Shown one piece after another: positions 34,425-41,830 of a stretch of DNA of 64,000 nt. The position numbers were made by a program, and so were the translations under genes. Source of the stretch: CAXTSE01 sp035554115 (GTDB lineage: Bacteria > Actinomycetota > Actinomycetes > Actinomycetales > Microbacteriaceae). How positions within the stretch are numbered: position 1 is the stretch's first letter; every line of letters starts with the position of its first letter. The stretch lies in the NCBI GenBank assembly GCA_035554115.1, contig DATMIW010000045.1, positions 62,001-126,000 on the forward strand, written 5' to 3'. A model generated the notes under the pieces. The model was not told the DNA's origin. It worked only from the letters and a program-made list of their open reading frames with translations, and did not search any database.

Positions 34425-34819
34425 AGCGCAACACCTGGCAGCGAGATGCGGTGCGCACGGCCCTTGGTCGCACCGAGGGCTTCGTCAGTGCGCAGTCCCT
34501 GCACGCGGCGATGCGGGATGCCGGGGCCGAAGTCGGCCTGGCCACCGTCTACCGCGCTCTCGCCAGCCTCGCCACCGACGGGGAAGCCGACTCGCTGCAG
34601 CAGGACGGCGAAAGCCTGTATCGCGCCTGCACCCCGGGTAGCCATCACCACCATCTGATCTGCCGGCGATGCGGTGCCACGATCGAGATCGAGGCGGAGG
34701 CCGTGGAGACCTGGGCGCGCGCCGTGGCCTCGCAGCATGGCTACACGCAACCCGAGCATGTCGTCGACGTCTTCGGCTACTGCCCGGCCTGCACAGTCGA
34801 GCGCGCCGCCCCTCGTTGA
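34421..34819 (+). CDS. zur: Fur-family zinc uptake regulator Zur
   Basis: Zur is a zinc-sensing repressor of uptake and zinc-sparing genes. The product is 132 aa: winged helix N-terminal half (LGRTEGFVSAQSLHAAMRD, GLATVYRALASL) and C-terminal metal-binding half with HHHH (75-78), a structural Cys4 site C81-x2-C84 and C121-x2-C124. Start ATG overlaps the znuB stop. A zinc role rather than iron is inferred from operon context, the flanking zinc-free ribosomal proteins and the operator upstream of znuA. Confidence 0.88.
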   Translation: MKRNTWQRDAVRTALGRTEGFVSAQSLHAAMRDAGAEVGLATVYRALASLATDGEADSLQQDGESLYRACTPGSHHHHLICRRCGATIEIEAEAVETWARAVASQHGYTQPEHVVDVFGYCPACTVERAAPR

Positions 34820-34836
34820 TCGAGCTTGTCGAGATC
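34816..34836. repeat. Dispersed palindromic repeat, copy 1
   Basis: GATCGAGCTTGTCGAGATC is the inverse complement of the repeat at 34902-34925 and related to 43366-43388. It overlaps the zur stop. Confidence 0.5.
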
Positions 34837-34859
34837 CCTCCGATCGGCTATCGTCGGAG
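34834..34859 (+). terminator. Possible hairpin after zur
   Basis: CCCTCCGA (34834-34841) and TCGGAGGG (34852-34859) form a perfect 8-bp stem with a 10-nt loop, 15 bp after zur. There is no T tract, so termination strength is uncertain. Confidence 0.45.
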
Positions 34860-34901
34860 GGTTGCGCGTTCGCGCGCAGCATCTTGTGTGCCACCGGATT
34901 T

Positions 34902-34925
34902 CGGGTCTCGACAGGCTCGACCACC
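34902..34925. repeat. Dispersed palindromic repeat, copy 2
   Basis: GGGTCTCGACAGGCTCGACC followed by ACCG; shares its GGTCTCGACAnGCTCGACC core with 43366-43388 and, inverted, with 34816-34836. Confidence 0.5.
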
Positions 34926-34953
34926 GGCTTCGGCACGCCGACAAGTGACCTTG

Positions 34954-34975
34954 GGTGAACGGCAACCGCCATTCA
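34954..34975. promoter_or_regulatory. Inverted repeat upstream of rpmB
   Basis: GTGAACGG (34954-34961) and CCATTCAC (34968-34975) are inverted repeats with one mismatch and a 6-bp spacer, 38 bp before the rpmB start. It may be an operator for the zinc-free ribosomal protein genes. It does not closely match the znuA operator. Confidence 0.4.
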
Positions 34976-35012
34976 CGGTAGCGCGGGGATTCCCGCTCAA
35001 GAAGGAGTAATC

Positions 35013-35249
35013 ATGGCAGCAGTGTGCCAGGTGACTGGAGCCGTCCCCGGCTTCGGACACAACATCTCGCACTCGCACCGCCGGACGAAGCGTCGCTTCG
35101 ACCCGAACGTGCAACGGAAGACCTACTACGTGCCGTCGCTTCGGCGCTCGGTCACCCTCAACGTGTCCGCTAAGGGCATCAAGGTGATCGACGCTCGTGG
35201 CATCGAGCGCGTTGTGAAAGACATTTTGGCTCGTGGGGTGAAGATCTAA
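35013..35249 (+). CDS. rpmB: 50S ribosomal protein L28, zinc-free type
   Basis: L28 is a large-subunit protein. The product is 78 aa and begins MAAVCQVTGAVPGFGHNISHSHRR. The zinc form of L28 needs two CxxC pairs; this copy has only one cysteine (C5), so it cannot form the zinc knuckle, matching the RpmB-1 class that Zur controls in mycobacteria. The stop shares a base with the rpmG start (TAATG). It lies just after znuABC-zur. Confidence 0.93.
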   Translation: MAAVCQVTGAVPGFGHNISHSHRRTKRRFDPNVQRKTYYVPSLRRSVTLNVSAKGIKVIDARGIERVVKDILARGVKI

Positions 35250-35416
35250 TGGCGAAGCAGCAAGACGTCCGTCCGATCATCAAACTGCGTTCCACCGCCG
35301 GTACCGGGTACACCTACGTGACCCGCAAGAACCGTCGCAACAACCCTGACCGCATCGTGCTGAAGAAGTACGACCCCGTCGTGCGCAAGCACGTCGAATT
35401 CCGCGAGGAGCGCTAA
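35249..35416 (+). CDS. rpmG: 50S ribosomal protein L33, zinc-free type
   Basis: The product is 55 aa (MAKQQDVRPIIKLRSTAG, TGYTYVTRKNRRNNP, ending VEFREER). It lacks all four zinc-binding cysteines of C+ L33, so it is the C- form. TAATG overlap with rpmB and two bases before rpsN show one translational unit. Confidence 0.95.
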   Translation: MAKQQDVRPIIKLRSTAGTGYTYVTRKNRRNNPDRIVLKKYDPVVRKHVEFREER

Positions 35417-35418
35417 CC

Positions 35419-35724
35419 ATGGCGAAGAAGAGCAAGATCGCGCGGAACGACCAGCGCAAAGTCATTGTCGAGCGGTACGCCGCAAAGCGTCTCGAGCTGA
35501 AGAAGGCGCTCGTCGACCCGGCGGGCACCGACGAAAGCCGTGAGGCCGCGCGCCTCGGCTTGCAGAAGCTGCCGCGCAACGCCTCGCCGGTTCGCGTTCG
35601 CAGCCGCGACTCGATCGACGGCCGCCCCCGCGGTGTCCTCAGCAAGTTCGGTGTCTCGCGTGTCCGCTTCCGCGACATGGCGCACCGTGGCGAGCTGCCG
35701 GGCATCACAAAGAGCTCCTGGTAG
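35419..35724 (+). CDS. rpsN: 30S ribosomal protein S14, zinc-free long type
   Basis: The product is 101 aa with no cysteine, the long C- form of S14 (the zinc form is about 61 aa with CxxC pairs). Family core: MAKKSKIARNDQRKVIVERYA and SRDSIDGRPRGVLSKFGVSRVRFRDMA, ending GELPGITKSSW. Shine-Dalgarno GAGGAG lies in the end of rpmG. Closes the rpmB-rpmG-rpsN unit before a strong terminator. Confidence 0.95.
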   Translation: MAKKSKIARNDQRKVIVERYAAKRLELKKALVDPAGTDESREAARLGLQKLPRNASPVRVRSRDSIDGRPRGVLSKFGVSRVRFRDMAHRGELPGITKSSW

Positions 35725-35744
35725 CTCTCGGCGCAACAGATTAG

Positions 35745-35777
35745 GAAGGCCCGGATTCGTCCGGGCCTTCTCTGTTT
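35745..35777 (+). terminator. Rho-independent terminator after rpsN
   Basis: GAAGGCCCGG (35745-35754) and CCGGGCCTTC (35761-35770) are perfectly complementary around the loop ATTCGT, followed by TCTGTTT. Confidence 0.92.
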
Positions 35778-35954
35778 CCTCCCGCGAATTCGCCCTGGCC
35801 CGCGTTACGGGCCTGCGCGTTTTCCGAGGAAACGCCACTCCGTGACGTTTTGCCCCCGTAATTGCCGTGTTTGCTGGTAGTTTCAAGCCCGCAGCCAGGC
35901 TTTACGGCTCGTGCTGCCACCAATTTCATTGCTCTAGGTCCGAGGAGGACACCC

Positions 35955-36242
35955 ATGGCTGATAAGTCACTGAACAAGACCGATCTCGTGGCAGCGATTG
36001 CCGCCGAGTCGGGCCAGAGCCAGGTCGCCGTTGCCGGCGTTCTCGACTCGTTCTTCTCCGTCGTCTCCAAGGCTGTCGGCGACGGCACCAAGGTTGCGAT
36101 TCCGGGTTGGCTCTCGTTCGAGCAGACTCACCGTGCCGCCCGCGCCGGACGCAACCCTGCGACCGGCGAGACCATCCAGATTGCCGCGAGCAACGGCGTC
36201 AAGGTCTCGGCTGGCAGCAAGCTGAAGGCCGCTGCTAAGTAA
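35955..36242 (+). CDS. hup: HU family DNA-binding protein
   Basis: HU bends and compacts DNA. The product is 95 aa with the family core NKTDLVAAIAAESGQSQ, IPGWLSFEQTHRAARAGRNPATGE and SAGSKLKAAAK. It lacks the long Lys/Ala-rich C-terminal tail of mycobacterial HupB. The ATG at 35955 follows GAGGAGG. A 230-bp gap before it holds the rpsN terminator and presumably its promoter. Confidence 0.95.
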   Translation: MADKSLNKTDLVAAIAAESGQSQVAVAGVLDSFFSVVSKAVGDGTKVAIPGWLSFEQTHRAARAGRNPATGETIQIAASNGVKVSAGSKLKAAAK

Positions 36243-36257
36243 TACCTCTGCTTCACC

Positions 36258-36297
36258 GAAGGGCGTCGACCGTGTTGTCGACGCCCTTCGTCGTTCC
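36258..36297 (+). terminator. Rho-independent terminator after hup
   Basis: GAAGGGCGTCGAC (36258-36270) and GTCGACGCCCTTC (36277-36289) form a perfect 13-bp stem with the loop CGTGTT, followed by GTCGTTCCC. Confidence 0.88.
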
Positions 36298-36322
36298 CGC
36301 CGCGCATCCAGCGGCTCTCGAA

Positions 36323-36328
36323 TACGAT
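36323..36328 (+). promoter_or_regulatory. -10 box for leaderless mRNA
   Basis: TACGAT ends six bases before the GTG at 36335. This supports that start over an earlier in-frame codon that lies inside the terminator. Confidence 0.55.
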
Positions 36329-36334
36329 CACAGG

Positions 36335-38311
36335 GTGAGACTCGCGCGCGTTGCCGGGCCGGCAGCGGTGCTGCTGGCCGCCTTCGTCGCCCTGTTCGCG
36401 GCTCTCGCTTTCGGTGGGGGCGCTGACGCTCCCAAGATCTTCGATCCGGGTCCCGTCGTTCTGTACGGAATTCCCGTTGCGAAGCTGCTGATGAACCTCG
36501 GGGTCGCAACCGCGCTGGGTGCACTCGTGTTCACGGTTTTCGCTCTCGACTCGAATAAGCCAGAGTTCGGGCGCGCGCTTGACGTTGCTGCCGCCGGCGC
36601 CGCGGTGTGGACCGTGACCGGGGCGATCGCGGCGCTGCTGACCTTCTCGAGCATCGCCAACATCCCGCTGGCTCTTGATGACTCTTACGGCCAGGCCCTG
36701 GGCACATTTCTGACCAATAGCGAGATCGGTCAGGCGTGGCTCGCAACAGTGCTGATTGGCGCGGGGGTGACGGTGCTGTGCTTCGCAGTGCGCAACGCGA
36801 CGGCTCTCGTGTTCGTCATGGCGCTCGCGGTGGCCGGTGTTGTCCCGCTCGCGCAGCAGGGGCATGCCGGGGACGAATCCAGCCACGATCTCGCGATCAC
36901 GGCGATCTGGCTGCACATCACCTTCGCGGGGCTGTGGCTCGGGGGACTGCTCACGATGATTCTGCTGCGACGGAGCCTTACAACAGAGGGCACCTCCGCG
37001 CGGCTCGCAGTCGTGCTGTCGCGCTATTCAACTCTCGCGATCATCGCGTTCGTTGTCGTGGCGGCATCCGGATATGTGAGTGCGGCGATCCGCGTGGGCG
37101 AGCTTCCGGAGCTGCTGACGCCGTACGGCATCCTCGTGCTCGTCAAGGTCGGAGCCCTCGGCGCGCTGGGTCTCTTCGGCGCATACCAACGCCGGGTTCT
37201 TATTCGGCGGTTGGCCGCGGGGGCGACGCCGAAGCTGTTCTGGGTGCTTATCGCCGTCGAGCTCGCGTTCATGGGCATTGCGTCGGGGGTTGCGGCTGCT
37301 CTCGCGCGCACGGCGACTCCGGTCGATCTGAAGCTTCCCGCGACGAGCGATGCGACGCCGGCCTTCATCCTCACCAATCGTGACCTTCCGCCCGAGCTCA
37401 CCCCCACGCGCTGGCTGACCTCGGGCAATCTCGACCTACTGTGGGCGCTGATTGTCGGCTTCGGCATCCTGTTCTATGTGCTGGGCGTGATTCGCATGCG
37501 TCGTCGGGGCGACACCTGGCCCTGGTACCGCACAGTGTTCTGGATCGCCGGGATGCTGACGCTGCTGTGGGTCACCAACGGCACGGTCAATGTCTACGAG
37601 CAGTACCTCTTCAGCGTCCACATGCTCGGCCACATGTTGCTGGGCATGGCGATCCCGGTGCTGCTGGTGCTTTCGGCGCCCGTCACCCTCGCTCTCCGCG
37701 CGATTCATAAGCGCGAAGACGGCAGTCGCGGCCCCCGCGAATGGATCCTGCTGGCCGTTCACTCGAAGGTCGCGACGGTGCTCACCCACCCGCTCGTCGC
37801 ATCCGCGCTCTTTGCCGCATCGCTGTGGGTGTTCTATTACAGCCCGCTGTTCGGCTGGGCGACCCGCGACCATTTCGGGCACACCTGGATGGTCGCGCAC
37901 TTCCTCATCACCGGGTACTTGTTCGCGCAGACGCTCGTGGGCATTGATCCGGTGGCGAACCGGCCCCCGTATCCGTTGCGGTTGCTGCTTCTGCTCGCTG
38001 TCGCCGCTATGCACGCGTTCTTCGGGCTTTCCCTGATGACCGGCGAGGCGTTGCTGCTGCCGGACTGGTACGGAGCCATGGGCCGAACGTGGGGAAGCTC
38101 ACCGTTGATCGACCAGCAGGCGGCCGGCGGGATCGCATGGAGCGTCGGCGAGATCCCCACGGTTTCGCTCGCCATCGTCGTCGCCATGCTGTGGAGTCGC
38201 AGCGACGCCCGCGAAGCTAAGCGCAGTGATCGTGCCGCCGATCGCGACGGTGATGCAGAGCTCGAGGCGTACAACGAGATGCTCGCCGGGCGCGGTGGAG
38301 CTCAACGGTGA
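36335..38311 (+). CDS. CopD/CtaG copper protein (cytochrome c oxidase assembly)
   Basis: This membrane protein fuses a copper-resistance CopD-like half with a CtaG (caa3-type) half, a common actinobacterial form for copper delivery to cytochrome oxidase. The product is 658 aa with about 14 transmembrane helices. The N-terminal half has LHITFAGLWLGGLLTMILLRRSL; the C-terminal half has NVYEQYLFSVHMLGHMLLGMAIPVLLVLSAP and FLITGYLFAQTLVGIDP. GTG start at 36335 is supported by a leaderless -10 box. Its stop overlaps the helicase start (GTGA). Confidence 0.85.
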   Translation: MRLARVAGPAAVLLAAFVALFAALAFGGGADAPKIFDPGPVVLYGIPVAKLLMNLGVATALGALVFTVFALDSNKPEFGRALDVAAAGAAVWTVTGAIAALLTFSSIANIPLALDDSYGQALGTFLTNSEIGQAWLATVLIGAGVTVLCFAVRNATALVFVMALAVAGVVPLAQQGHAGDESSHDLAITAIWLHITFAGLWLGGLLTMILLRRSLTTEGTSARLAVVLSRYSTLAIIAFVVVAASGYVSAAIRVGELPELLTPYGILVLVKVGALGALGLFGAYQRRVLIRRLAAGATPKLFWVLIAVELAFMGIASGVAAALARTATPVDLKLPATSDATPAFILTNRDLPPELTPTRWLTSGNLDLLWALIVGFGILFYVLGVIRMRRRGDTWPWYRTVFWIAGMLTLLWVTNGTVNVYEQYLFSVHMLGHMLLGMAIPVLLVLSAPVTLALRAIHKREDGSRGPREWILLAVHSKVATVLTHPLVASALFAASLWVFYYSPLFGWATRDHFGHTWMVAHFLITGYLFAQTLVGIDPVANRPPYPLRLLLLLAVAAMHAFFGLSLMTGEALLLPDWYGAMGRTWGSSPLIDQQAAGGIAWSVGEIPTVSLAIVVAMLWSRSDAREAKRSDRAADRDGDAELEAYNEMLAGRGGAQR

Positions 38312-39600
38312 AGCACCCCGAGCTTTCGCCCGAGCAGGCGGCGGTCTTCGCCGCGATCGAGACCACCAACGACCACATCTTCGTCACCGGTCGTGCCGGC
38401 ACCGGAAAGTCCACTCTGCTCTCGCATCTCTCGTGGAAAACGTCCAAGCAGGTGGTGATCTGTGCACCGACCGGGGTGGCGGCGCTCAACGTGGGCGGGC
38501 AGACAATTCACTCGCTGTTCCGACTGCCGATCGGCGTCATCGCCGATCACGAGATTGACCAGAACGCCGATCTGCGCAAACTTCTCGGCGCCATCGACAC
38601 CCTCGTGGTCGACGAGGTCTCGATGGTCAACGCCGACCTTCTCGACGCGATGGACCGCAGCCTGCGCCAGGCGCGTGCGCGGCCGCATGAGGCATTCGGG
38701 GGAGTGCAGCTCGTGCTGTTCGGCGACCCGTATCAGCTGGCCCCGGTGCCGGGCGATCCGGAAGAGCGGGCGTACTTTGCCGACCGCTACGAGTCGATGT
38801 GGTTCTTTGATGCGGCGGTATGGAAAGAAGCCGATCTGACGATCTACGAACTCGCGACCATCCACCGCCAACACGAGCTGGAGTTCAAGCAACTGTTGAC
38901 AGCGGTGCGGCACGGGCACGTGACAGCAGAAATGGGCGCACGACTCAACGAGGTCGGAGCGCGACCGGCGCCGAGCGATGGCACCATCACCCTCGCGACG
39001 ACAAACGGCACCGTGACGCGCATCAACCGGGAGGCGCTCGCGCAGTTGCCGGGCCGGTCGAAATCGGCTGTGGCCGAGGTGAACGGTGACTTCGCCGGGC
39101 GATCGTTCCCGGCCGACGAGCGGCTGGAGTTGAAGGTGGGGGCGCAGGTGATGTTTCTGCGCAACGACACCAGCTCCGATTCCCGCTGGGTGAACGGCAC
39201 GATCGGCGAAGTGGTGAAGATCGGCGACACCGTCACGGTCGAAGTGGATGGCGAAGACCACACCGTGACGCCTGCGACCTGGGAGCGCTACCGCTACAGC
39301 TATTCGGCGACGACGAAAGAGCTGCGCAAAGATGTCGTGGCCGAGTTCATCCAGTTCCCGCTGCGACTCGCGTGGGCGGTCACCATCCACAAATCGCAGG
39401 GGTCGAGCTATGACCGCGCGATCATCGATTTGGGGCCGCGTTCATTTGCGCCGGGTCAGACCTATGTGGCGCTCAGCCGCATCCGGTCGCTTGATGGTCT
39501 GTATCTGACGCGACCGCTGCGACCGAGCGACATCATCGTGGATGAGGCGGTCACCCGCTTTATGGCGCGCGCCACCCGAATCCCCGGCATCCAAGCCTGA
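38308..39600 (+). CDS. Pif1/RecD-type SF1 DNA helicase
   Basis: The product is 430 aa. It has Walker A GRAGTGKST at about residues 28-36, PTGVAALNVGGQTIHSLF (motif Ia of Pif1), Walker B VVDEVSMV, GDPYQLAPV and, at the C-terminal end, TIHKSQGSSYDRAII and FAPGQTYVALSRIRSLDGLYL. Pif1-type enzymes unwind 5'-3', including G-quadruplexes. Bacterial role is not well defined. GTG start overlaps the preceding stop, an unexpected coupling to a copper protein. Confidence 0.88.
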   Translation: MKHPELSPEQAAVFAAIETTNDHIFVTGRAGTGKSTLLSHLSWKTSKQVVICAPTGVAALNVGGQTIHSLFRLPIGVIADHEIDQNADLRKLLGAIDTLVVDEVSMVNADLLDAMDRSLRQARARPHEAFGGVQLVLFGDPYQLAPVPGDPEERAYFADRYESMWFFDAAVWKEADLTIYELATIHRQHELEFKQLLTAVRHGHVTAEMGARLNEVGARPAPSDGTITLATTNGTVTRINREALAQLPGRSKSAVAEVNGDFAGRSFPADERLELKVGAQVMFLRNDTSSDSRWVNGTIGEVVKIGDTVTVEVDGEDHTVTPATWERYRYSYSATTKELRKDVVAEFIQFPLRLAWAVTIHKSQGSSYDRAIIDLGPRSFAPGQTYVALSRIRSLDGLYLTRPLRPSDIIVDEAVTRFMARATRIPGIQA

Positions 39601-39631
39601 CGCAACCCCGCCGGTCGAGACCAAGCCTCGC

Positions 39632-40285
39632 CTACGCGACGGCTGCCGCCTTGGCGTCCGCGAGGTCGTCGAAGAGATCCGTATTCAACTGATACGCGTA
39701 GAGCACCTCGTCGATCACTCGCTCGCGTTCGGCGTCATCCCACCCGGCGGCATCCAACTGCTCGCGGTAGCTCTGCTTGAACTTTGCCGGGTCGGCGATC
39801 TGGTCGAACAGGTAGAACCCGACGCCGTTGGTGTCGAAGCCGAACTGTTTCTGCATGAGGCCCCGAATCGCCTGTCCGCCCGACAGGTCGCCGAGGTAGC
39901 GCGTGTAGTGGTGGGCGACGAAACCGCCCGCCCACGCTTCGGCCGTGATGTCGCGGATGCGGGTGACATAGCGTGCCGTCGTCGGTAGCGGGTGGATGTG
40001 CGTGGCCCACCCGTCACCCAACAGGAATTGAAGGTCGGATTCGAGGGCCGGCAGGCGCGTGAGCCGGTCGCTGCGGAACGGGTCGGCCACCGCATCCCCG
40101 GCGAAGGCGTTGCCGGCGGCCTCGAGAGCCTCGTAGACGAAGTAGTGCTGGGCGACGAGGGAAACGTAGTCGTCGCGAGTGCCGGCGCCGCTCATGAGGT
40201 CGCTCATGAATCCGGCCCCTTCGCTGTCGCCGTGACTCGACCAGGTGCGTTCGCGCAGAGCTTGGGAGAACGGCAGAACAGCCAC
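39632..40285 (-). CDS. hmuO: Heme oxygenase (HmuO/HO-1 type)
   Basis: The enzyme opens heme to biliverdin, CO and iron, releasing iron from host or environmental heme. The product is 217 aa. The proximal heme histidine is likely H18 (TWSSHGDS), and the distal helix has the family motif GDLSGGQ at 132-138. GTG start at 40285 with AAGGAG. A DtxR/IdeR-type operator lies upstream. The DUF2470-containing gene is upstream of it on the same strand. Confidence 0.93.
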   Translation of the reverse strand: MAVLPFSQALRERTWSSHGDSEGAGFMSDLMSGAGTRDDYVSLVAQHYFVYEALEAAGNAFAGDAVADPFRSDRLTRLPALESDLQFLLGDGWATHIHPLPTTARYVTRIRDITAEAWAGGFVAHHYTRYLGDLSGGQAIRGLMQKQFGFDTNGVGFYLFDQIADPAKFKQSYREQLDAAGWDDAERERVIDEVLYAYQLNTDLFDDLADAKAAAVA

Positions 40286-40310
40286 AGAAGCTCCTTCGAC
40301 GGTAGACAGC

Positions 40311-40329
40311 TTAGGTAAGCCTAACTATA
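40311..40329. promoter_or_regulatory. DtxR/IdeR-type iron box upstream of hmuO
   Basis: TTAGGTAAGCCTAACTA matches the IdeR/DtxR consensus TTAGGTTAGSCTAACCTAA in most positions. It overlaps a minus-strand -10-like TATAGT (40328 to 40323), so iron-loaded regulator would block hmuO transcription. Confidence 0.8.
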
Positions 40330-40349
40330 TGTGTTGGGTGCCCGAGAGG

Positions 40350-41570
40350 CTAGTGCGGCCGAGCCTCGACTCCCAGCTTCTGGCATGCGGCGGAGTAGAG
40401 GGCCACGATTTCGGCACGCACCTGGTTGCGATCGGTGAGTTCCGTCGGCCACGGAATGTGCAGCTCGCTCTCTTCGCCGTCGACCTCGTAGTGCCAGGTG
40501 GCACCGCGCTTGTCGAAGTCGGTCATGCGGGCGGTTATCGCCTCGCGCCCCGAGAATGCGCGCGTGATGAGGATGTTGTCGTCGCGGTGATCGCTGTTCA
40601 TATGGGCGAGCACGGCATCCACGACGTCTGAGGGAAAGACCGACATGGGAGATACCGTAACCGACGGTGCTCGAAAGACAACAGGATTGCGCCGAACTGA
40701 AATTAGGGGTAGCCGCGGCGGATACACCCAGGTCACGAGCACGACGGAGATGATCATCAACAGCACCCAGGAGATGAGTTTCGACGGCGACACGAGCTGC
40801 CATCCGTCGAGCTGGTTGGGGTAGAGCCACGCGCCCGCCCATGTCGCGATGTTCTCGGCGAGCCAGATGAAGAGCGCGACGAGGCCGAAGGCAGCGAGCA
40901 ACGGCATCCGGAGCGTGCGCCGCCACACCCGGACGTGCATGACAGTCGGCCACCAGAGCAACACGACCGCAGCCAGAAGCACCCATCGCAGGTCGAAGAT
41001 GAAGTGGTGCGTGAAGAAGTTCGCATAGATCGCGGCGGCGACGATCGCCGTGAGCCATCGCCTCGGGTAGCGCGTGAATCCGAGGTCGAAGAGCCGGTGC
41101 ACGCGCACCATGTACGAACCGACGGCCGCGTACATGAAGCCCGAGAAGAGCGGCACGCCCAGGATGCGCAACACGCCGTCGCCGTCGTATGACCACGACC
41201 CGACGTCGGTCTTGAAGAGTTCCATAACCGTGCCGGTGATGTGGAACAGCACGATCACCCAGAGTTCGCGGCCAGTCTCGAGGCGGGTGGCGACCATGAC
41301 GATCTGGATTAGCACGGCCGCAATCGTGAGGGCGTCGTTCCGCGCGAGGACGGCATCGTCGGGATACCAGAGACGTGCCGCGACGATCACGGCGAGCAGC
41401 GCTGCGCCGAAGATGCACGCCCATGCCTGCTTCGCCCCGAACACGAGGAATTCGATGAGGCCCGCACGGATGCCCCGCTCCGATGCGTTGGCGAGCAGGC
41501 GGTGCGCCGCGCGGTCGATCACGCGCTCGACAGCGGTGAGCCCCTGCTGGTGTGTGGTCTCGGCTCCCAT
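40350..41570 (-). CDS. DUF817 membrane protein fused to a DUF2470 domain
   Basis: The product is 406 aa. Residues about 20-285 match the DUF817 family (EFLVFGAKQAWACIFG, FHITGTVMELFKTDVGSW, LFSGFMYAAVGSYM, IYANFFTHHFIFD, LFIWLAENI), with about eight transmembrane helices. Residues 309-406 are a DUF2470 domain (MNSDHRDDNILI), as in the C-terminal part of HugZ-type heme utilisation proteins. The linker encodes an in-frame ATG at 40646 preceded seven bases earlier by TACGGT, so the DUF2470 part may also be made alone. The neighbouring hmuO suggests a heme role. A leaderless -10 TAGCCT (41582-41577) precedes the main start. Confidence 0.75.
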   Translation of the reverse strand: MGAETTHQQGLTAVERVIDRAAHRLLANASERGIRAGLIEFLVFGAKQAWACIFGAALLAVIVAARLWYPDDAVLARNDALTIAAVLIQIVMVATRLETGRELWVIVLFHITGTVMELFKTDVGSWSYDGDGVLRILGVPLFSGFMYAAVGSYMVRVHRLFDLGFTRYPRRWLTAIVAAAIYANFFTHHFIFDLRWVLLAAVVLLWWPTVMHVRVWRRTLRMPLLAAFGLVALFIWLAENIATWAGAWLYPNQLDGWQLVSPSKLISWVLLMIISVVLVTWVYPPRLPLISVRRNPVVFRAPSVTVSPMSVFPSDVVDAVLAHMNSDHRDDNILITRAFSGREAITARMTDFDKRGATWHYEVDGEESELHIPWPTELTDRNQVRAEIVALYSAACQKLGVEARPH

Positions 41571-41830
41571 GAGTGGAGGCTAGTGGCGACAGTCTGAGCG
41601 GATCCCCGGGACCCGTACTGGGAGTTCAAGCAAGACGAGGTGAGGCCGGCTTCTCACCGGAAACCTTGTGTCACCTACCCTTATCTGAACTGCGGACGCC
41701 GGCGGGCGGGGTGACCCCGCTACCGCCCTGGGGCGGGCGCTTAGGTGTGATGCCGGTGGATCGAGGTTGTCCGACCTTGCCAGCCTCGGCGGTCCATCGG
41801 GCGCCGTCACGCGTACCGAACTGGTCGCCG
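41571..41830. other. Gene-free stretch
   Basis: I see no convincing gene in these 260 bp. It contains only the minus-strand -10 box TAGCCT (41577-41582) of the DUF817 gene and G/C-rich tracts around 41695-41740. Overlapping small frames have no family features. Confidence 0.6.

Noticed and set aside
34834..34859. Hairpin after zur as a strong intrinsic terminator
   Set aside because: The stem is good but no T tract follows, so it is kept only as a possible terminator.
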